From contig CAJWNO010000007.1 in the NCBI GenBank assembly GCA_913044115.1, forward strand, positions 1 to 37,949: 37,949 nt of DNA, given 5' to 3'. A model generated the notes under the pieces. The model was not told the DNA's origin and ran no database searches. It worked only from the letters and a program-made list of their open reading frames with translations. Both the position numbers and the translations under genes were made by a program. Source of the DNA: an uncultured Gammaproteobacteria bacterium. GTDB taxonomy: Bacteria > Pseudomonadota > Gammaproteobacteria > Magnimaribacterales > TMED112. Positions 31,438-37,949 of the stretch are shown one piece after another; the first letter of the stretch is position 1; every line of letters begins with the position of its first letter.

Positions 31438-32986
31438 AAAACTGAGAAAAACACAATTCAACTTCATATTTTTTGGCATATCAGCAGCTATGCCCAGCTT
31501 TGCACTAGGCATTCCTTTTGGTTTATGGCTTCTTTCAGCAGGAGTAACTAAACAAACCTTGGGTTTGGTAACTGTTTCCTCAATCATAGTGGCATTAAAT
31601 TTTTTATGGTCCCCATTTATAAATAAAATTAAATTACCGATTATTTATAATCTTTTAGGCTTGAGAAGATCTTGGATATTTATTTCACAGATATTATTAG
31701 GCATCTTATTGTTATGTCTATCCGTGCTTAACCCACAAAATGACCTTTTATACGTTGTTGTCGTTGCTTGTTTAATTTATTTTTTCTCATCTGTACAAGA
31801 CATTGCTCTAGATGCTTATAGAGTTGAGTACGATAAGTTTTTTAAAGCAGAGAATTTGGCTACGGTTTATCAAATTGGCTATAAGGTTGGTGCTTTTTTA
31901 ATTGGTGCACAGGTCTATGGAATTATTGGCGCAGATAATTGGCAAGCAGTTTATATTTACTTGGCAATTTTAATGTTTTGTCTTCCTTTGGTTACTGTTT
32001 TGAGTATGAGAGTAGACGAAGGTGAAACGAAAGAATCAACTTCGAAACATTTCTTTTCAGCATTCCAAGATCTTCTGCGAAAAGATAATATTTTTATCCT
32101 ACTATTACTGGTTGGTCTTTATAAAATTTCAGATATAGTGCTTGGACCCATGGCAGCAGCCTTATACACCGATGTTGGTTTGAATAATCCTGCTTATCTA
32201 GAGCAAAAAAGCTATTACAACTTCCTTGCTACATTTGTTGGATCTGGAATAGCTCTCTGGTCAATTAAAAGTTTAAAAATACATTTAACTATGTTTATTG
32301 GTGCTCTTCTTGTAGTTAGCACAAATATGCTTTTTTCGTATTTATTTATTTTTCCAACTTTCTTTAATTTTATTTTTATTAATTTTTTGGATACGATTGC
32401 TCAAGCATTCACGGCTGTTTGTTTTATAACTTTTCTAGTTGATCAAGTTAATAGACGATATACAGCAATCCAGTATGCATTTTTAGCCTCTTTAGTCATA
32501 ATTCCAGGCACGCTTATGAAAGGAACGTCTGGTTTCATAACCGAGGGTGTAGGATTCTATAATTTCTTCCTAGTCATGGGGTTGATGGGGATTCCTTCAG
32601 TATGTCTTTCATATCTATTAACAAAGGGATTTACATTTAATCTTCAAAATAACCTTAGAATCCTTGCTATAGCTTTTGCTATGACTATTTTCATCTTTTC
32701 GTTAATTGAAATTGATCCTTCTAGAGAGTCTATGATTAACGATAAAATACTTCATTTCATTGCATATTTTTGTCTTGCGACTCTTGTCCTTGAAGCTAGT
32801 AAAATAACTAAGGTTTCTTACTTGCTAATAATTATTTTTTTAATGGGAGTATTTATTGAAATAATACAAGGAAAATTAGGTTTGAGGTATTTTGAGTATA
32901 TGGATATAATAGCCAATTCTTTAGGTATTTTAGGAGGTTTTCTAATTTACATAACGAGACATAAAACCTTGAAAAAAATATCTTGA
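31430..32986 (+). CDS. ampG: AmpG-like MFS permease with C-terminal VanZ-like domain
   Basis: 518 aa; the N-terminal ~400 aa are MFS/AmpG-like (MPSFALGIPFGLWLLSAGVTKQTLG, SVQDIALDAYRVE); the C-terminal part is VanZ-like (NDKILHFIAYFCL...FIEIIQGKLGLRYFEYMDIIANSLGILGG). Confidence 0.85.
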   Translation: MIEKLRKTQFNFIFFGISAAMPSFALGIPFGLWLLSAGVTKQTLGLVTVSSIIVALNFLWSPFINKIKLPIIYNLLGLRRSWIFISQILLGILLLCLSVLNPQNDLLYVVVVACLIYFFSSVQDIALDAYRVEYDKFFKAENLATVYQIGYKVGAFLIGAQVYGIIGADNWQAVYIYLAILMFCLPLVTVLSMRVDEGETKESTSKHFFSAFQDLLRKDNIFILLLLVGLYKISDIVLGPMAAALYTDVGLNNPAYLEQKSYYNFLATFVGSGIALWSIKSLKIHLTMFIGALLVVSTNMLFSYLFIFPTFFNFIFINFLDTIAQAFTAVCFITFLVDQVNRRYTAIQYAFLASLVIIPGTLMKGTSGFITEGVGFYNFFLVMGLMGIPSVCLSYLLTKGFTFNLQNNLRILAIAFAMTIFIFSLIEIDPSRESMINDKILHFIAYFCLATLVLEASKITKVSYLLIIIFLMGVFIEIIQGKLGLRYFEYMDIIANSLGILGGFLIYITRHKTLKKIS

Positions 32987-32996
32987 ATACCTAAAT
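32968..32996 (+). promoter_or_regulatory. Candidate sigma-32 (heat-shock) promoter for groESL
   Basis: CTTGAAA (32968-32974), 14-nt spacer, ACCTAAAT (32989-32996), against consensus CTTGAAA-N11-16-CCCCATNT. The -10 match is weak. Lies ~30 nt upstream of the groES ATG. Confidence 0.35.
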
Positions 32997-33026
32997 AATT
33001 GTTAGTTATTGGAGGATAACCTAAAA

Positions 33027-34963
<1,937 letters not shown>

Positions 34964-34981
34964 TTCAAAAAATACTGTTAG

Positions 34982-35011
34982 AAAAGGGAGCTTTAAGCTC
35001 CCTTTTTTTTT
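34982..35011 (+). terminator. Rho-independent terminator downstream of groEL
   Basis: AAAAGGGAGC-TTTAA-GCTCCCTTTT stem-loop followed by a run of T. Confidence 0.92.
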
Positions 35012-35033
35012 CACTTTAAATTAGACTTAAATA

Positions 35034-35210
35034 ATGAAAATTATTTTTAGTTTCGCATTATTATTGGCCTACCCAAACCTTATGTTTGCTCATAGTTCAG
35101 GCCTTATACATCTTCATGGTTATGAATTTTTTATTGCTATGTTGATCGCTTTATTTGTTGTTATGAATTCAAGAAAATTAATTAAATTAAGGAGAATAAA
35201 AAATGATTAA
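35034..35210 (+). CDS. Small exported/membrane protein (58 aa), not in the supplied ORF track, upstream of sodN
   Basis: ATG at 35034; MKIIFSFALLLAYPNLMFAHSSGLIHLHGYEFFIAMLIALFVVMNSRKLIKLRRIKND*. Signal-peptide-like start, MFA|H cleavage site, one TM, basic C-terminus; its stop overlaps the sodN start region (ATGATTAA). Confidence 0.65.
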   Translation: MKIIFSFALLLAYPNLMFAHSSGLIHLHGYEFFIAMLIALFVVMNSRKLIKLRRIKND

Positions 35211-35664
35211 GATAGATTATGTAAATGCTCATTGTGATATACCTTGTAAAGTTTACGACCCTTACATGGCACAATATGCGGCCATTAGTGTTTTAAGATT
35301 AATTGATTTAATTGAAGAAATGCCTGAAAACCCTTCATCAAAGGCAGATTTGGCTAAACTATCAAGACTAGTTGAACAAAAAGAAGAACATGCTCATAAG
35401 GTTAAGGATGAGATAACTACAATCTGGGGAGATTACTTTAAACAACCCCAAATAGAAAAATTTCCAGATGTTCACGATTTAGCTCATTCAATAATGATGG
35501 CAGCATCAAAATGTAAACAAGAATTAGCAAGAGCAAATGGCGAAGATCTTTTAGATAAGGTGAACAAATTTGCAGAAATGTTTTGGCTATCAAAGGATGT
35601 AGAGGTTGAAACTGTTACTTCAAACAACCTACCTCACGTGGACATAGTTGTTCCAAAAAAATAA
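35203..35664 (+). CDS. sodN: Nickel-dependent superoxide dismutase (precursor)
   Basis: 153 aa; short leader MIKIDYVNA followed by the Ni-hook HCDIPCKVYDP; helical-bundle remainder. Confidence 0.93.
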   Translation: MIKIDYVNAHCDIPCKVYDPYMAQYAAISVLRLIDLIEEMPENPSSKADLAKLSRLVEQKEEHAHKVKDEITTIWGDYFKQPQIEKFPDVHDLAHSIMMAASKCKQELARANGEDLLDKVNKFAEMFWLSKDVEVETVTSNNLPHVDIVVPKK

Positions 35665-35934
35665 ATGTTAAGCTTTTTTCAAGTTAGCGGTAGAAGCATG
35701 ATGCCTAGCTTTAAGCCTAGACAGTACGTTCTTTCAGTCAAATCAAAAAACATTAAAAAAAATGATGTGATTGTTTTTAGAGACAATCTGGATAAAAAAT
35801 TTATAAAGAGGGTAAGCTGGATAGATCGTGGAAAATTCCAAGTAGAATCAGATAACAGTGACTATCCTTCAATGATTACATCAAAAATTTTAAAAACAAA
35901 AAACATCATTGGGAAAGTAGTATTTAAATTTTAA
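35665..35934 (+). CDS. sodX: NiSOD maturation peptidase, S24/S26-like
   Basis: 89 aa; VSGRSMMPSFKPRQYVL (Ser nucleophile region) and KFIKRVSWI (Lys region); directly follows sodN. Confidence 0.85.
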   Translation: MLSFFQVSGRSMMPSFKPRQYVLSVKSKNIKKNDVIVFRDNLDKKFIKRVSWIDRGKFQVESDNSDYPSMITSKILKTKNIIGKVVFKF

Positions 35935-35935
35935 A

Positions 35936-36607
35936 ATGGATTCAACATTAAGTTTATATAACGAAATAGTCATATTCATTTTCTTTGTTGCAACAGTAAT
36001 CTGGATTGGTTTAACTTTTTATTCAAGTCTTATCTCGCAAGAATACCTTTTAAAAGCAAGCTTAAGCGAAAAGAAATCTTACATGTTGGATATACAAGCA
36101 AATGTAATGTGGTATATGAGGTGGTCTTCTTTGATATCGTTTTCTCTCTCGGTGTATTTAATGAGCTTTTTATCAAGCATTGAATTTGCATACAACATTG
36201 GTACTTCTTTAGCCTCATTGTTAATAACAATAATGTTCTTAAATACCTGGGCTATTATTTGGAGAAAGCAAAAAAGAATTATTGCTCAAACTTCTGATTG
36301 GGTTAAGTGTGAGTCTAGATATGATTTAGCAATCAGAACAAATACGTTATTCTCAGTACCTTTGCTAGCTTTAATGCTTTATTCTGCTCAAGCTAAAAAT
36401 GTGCTGAACCCTCTTCTTGAACTCGATGGAAGTATTGGGCCTGGTTGGTCTTCAATATCTCTATGGATAAGTTTGAGTCTAATACTTGTTGTGGAATTAA
36501 ATTTAATTTTTGGAAAAAATAGAAACTGGATGGACTCTGCTAAAAAACTTTTGATATCAGGATTAGTCCTAACTACTATTATTGGTTATTTGCTTAGATT
36601 TGCTTAA
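35936..36607 (+). CDS. Multi-TM membrane protein, possibly related to the urate oxidase N-terminal/PuuD-type membrane domain
   Basis: 223 aa with several hydrophobic helices; NVMWYMRWSSLI, MFLNTWAIIWRKQKRII and RTNTLFSVPLLALM recall that family. Starts 1 nt after sodX. Confidence 0.5.
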   Translation: MDSTLSLYNEIVIFIFFVATVIWIGLTFYSSLISQEYLLKASLSEKKSYMLDIQANVMWYMRWSSLISFSLSVYLMSFLSSIEFAYNIGTSLASLLITIMFLNTWAIIWRKQKRIIAQTSDWVKCESRYDLAIRTNTLFSVPLLALMLYSAQAKNVLNPLLELDGSIGPGWSSISLWISLSLILVVELNLIFGKNRNWMDSAKKLLISGLVLTTIIGYLLRFA

Positions 36608-37821
36608 GACGTTCTCGTTATTCTTGCTTGCTTAACTTTATTCAGCTCAATTTTAGATGTCTCAATTTTATAGGAATTTAGTTGGATGCATATATTTTTT
36701 GTTGGGATTTGATCAAGGTGATCAATAATAAGTCCATTTAAAGTTTTTGCTCCTTCCTCTGGTAGGTCCCAATCTAACTTTTTGTTTAACTCTCTGATTA
36801 TAGTTGAGCCATCTGCGAGCACGGTATTACTGTCTAAGACTTCATAATCATCTTCTTCCTCTTCTCCATTAAATTGTCCTACAATTTGTTCAATAAGGTC
36901 TTCCAAAGTTACCAGACCAGTAACTTCTCCATATTCATCGACTACCATTGCTACTTCAGCGCCATTTTTTTGAAAGTTTTTAAGTTGAGCAAATAATTGA
37001 GTACTTTCTGGAACAAAATAGGGTTCAATAAGAAAGTCTGTTAGGTTTGTCTTAAAATCTTCAAGCTGTTCTATCTCTTTTGAATGGATAAAGCCTATAA
37101 TGTCGGATTCCTGATCTCCATATACAGGATAAAATCTATTCCTCTCATCGTTTTCAAATTTTTCAATTTCTTCAAGTCTTAAAACAATAACTTGATTCAT
37201 TGGTATTAGAATATCTTGGACTGTTAGCTCTTTTAGATCTAATAATGATCTCATGGCTTCCATCTCCTCTTCATCAACTTGTTCCGTATCTTTATCCAGT
37301 ACCGATTTGAGCTCTTCTCTATTTAAGCTTTTCGCAAAATAATTTTCACCACCCTTTACACCGGTAATCCAAGAGCTAAAAAAGTTAAGTATTCTTGAAA
37401 GCCAACCAAAATAATTAGTAAGAAATTGAAGGATTATGCTTGCAGGATATGCAATGGCTTCAGGTTTTTTTGCAGCAAAATTTTTAGGAGCTATTTCAGC
37501 AAAAATTATAATTAACACTGTCAATAAGAGTGTCCCAACCCAAACATATTCATCTCCAAACTCTTTAATTACAAAATATGTAAGCAAAGCAGACGCAGAG
37601 ATATTCACTAAGTTATTACCTATTAAAATAACTCCTAATACTTCGTCTATCTTATTTCTTAGCGCATTAACTCTTTTAGCCGATTTTTGGCCTTTTTCTG
37701 CAGCATTATCAAGCTTAATTTGATTCATTGCTGTGATAGACGTTTCAGAACCAGAAAAGAAAGCCGATATGAAAATCAGCACAATCATTATGATTATTAG
37801 AAGCAAGCCAAAATTATCCAT
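36604..37821 (-). CDS. CNNM/CorB-type membrane protein: DUF21, two CBS domains, CorC/HlyC domain
   Basis: 405 aa; SAFFSGSETSITAMNQIKL, VDEYGEVTGLVTLEDLIEQIVGQ, LADGSTIIRELNKKLDWDLPEEGAKTLNGLIID. Confidence 0.92.
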   Translation of the reverse strand: MDNFGLLLIIIMIVLIFISAFFSGSETSITAMNQIKLDNAAEKGQKSAKRVNALRNKIDEVLGVILIGNNLVNISASALLTYFVIKEFGDEYVWVGTLLLTVLIIIFAEIAPKNFAAKKPEAIAYPASIILQFLTNYFGWLSRILNFFSSWITGVKGGENYFAKSLNREELKSVLDKDTEQVDEEEMEAMRSLLDLKELTVQDILIPMNQVIVLRLEEIEKFENDERNRFYPVYGDQESDIIGFIHSKEIEQLEDFKTNLTDFLIEPYFVPESTQLFAQLKNFQKNGAEVAMVVDEYGEVTGLVTLEDLIEQIVGQFNGEEEEDDYEVLDSNTVLADGSTIIRELNKKLDWDLPEEGAKTLNGLIIDHLDQIPTKNICIQLNSYKIETSKIELNKVKQARITRTS

Positions 37822-37921
37822 TTATGTAATAAATAAAATTAATCAAGAAAATAAGAAATAAGTTGTGAATCTTCGCAAGAAAAGGTGTAAAATTCCATTT
37901 TCAAATATTATACAGCAAAAT

Positions 37922-37949
37922 ATGGTAGTAATTAGACTTTCAAGAGCAG
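37922..37949 (+). CDS. rpsP: 30S ribosomal protein S16, N-terminal fragment (continues past window)
   Basis: MVVIRLSRA matches the S16 N-terminus (MVxIRLxRxG). Only 9 residues are visible. Confidence 0.7.

Noticed and set aside
37863-37893. Possible rpsP promoter (TTGTGA ... TAAAAT)
   Set aside because: The spacer is about 19 nt and both boxes are weak, so I did not list it as a feature.

Overview
This is a gene-dense, AT-rich bacterial chromosomal window. Gene content and order look gammaproteobacterial, and my best guess is a streamlined marine lineage of the SAR86 type (inferred from gene order and composition only, no search run). Almost everything is housekeeping. In order: 3' end of dapA, bamC, purC; a reduced isc operon (iscS-iscU-iscA-fdx-iscX) without hscBA, running into ndk-ispG-hisS-yfgM-bamB-der; a continuous TCA block sdhCDAB-sucAB-lpd-sucCD; a convergent MATE exporter; a hexapeptide acyltransferase, pdxB and msrB; murJ-ribF-ileS-lspA-ispH; ampD and an AmpG-like permease with a C-terminal VanZ-like domain; groES-groEL with a clear intrinsic terminator; a nickel superoxide dismutase cassette (small exported His-containing protein, sodN, sodX, membrane protein); a convergent CorB/HlyC-type CBS protein; and the first codons of rpsP. 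I saw no CRISPR arrays, prophage, transposons, tRNA or rRNA genes. I did not find a clearly new multi-gene system. The best leads are: (1) the ferredoxin gene has no canonical start codon and lies -1 to iscA across an A9 run, suggesting a slippage-expressed IscA-Fdx fusion or a homopolymer error; (2) loss of hscBA together with a changed LPPVK motif in IscU; (3) the AmpG-VanZ fusion next to ampD; (4) the NiSOD cassette with an un-tracked 58-aa protein; (5) a MurJ that stops before the usual last two TM helices.
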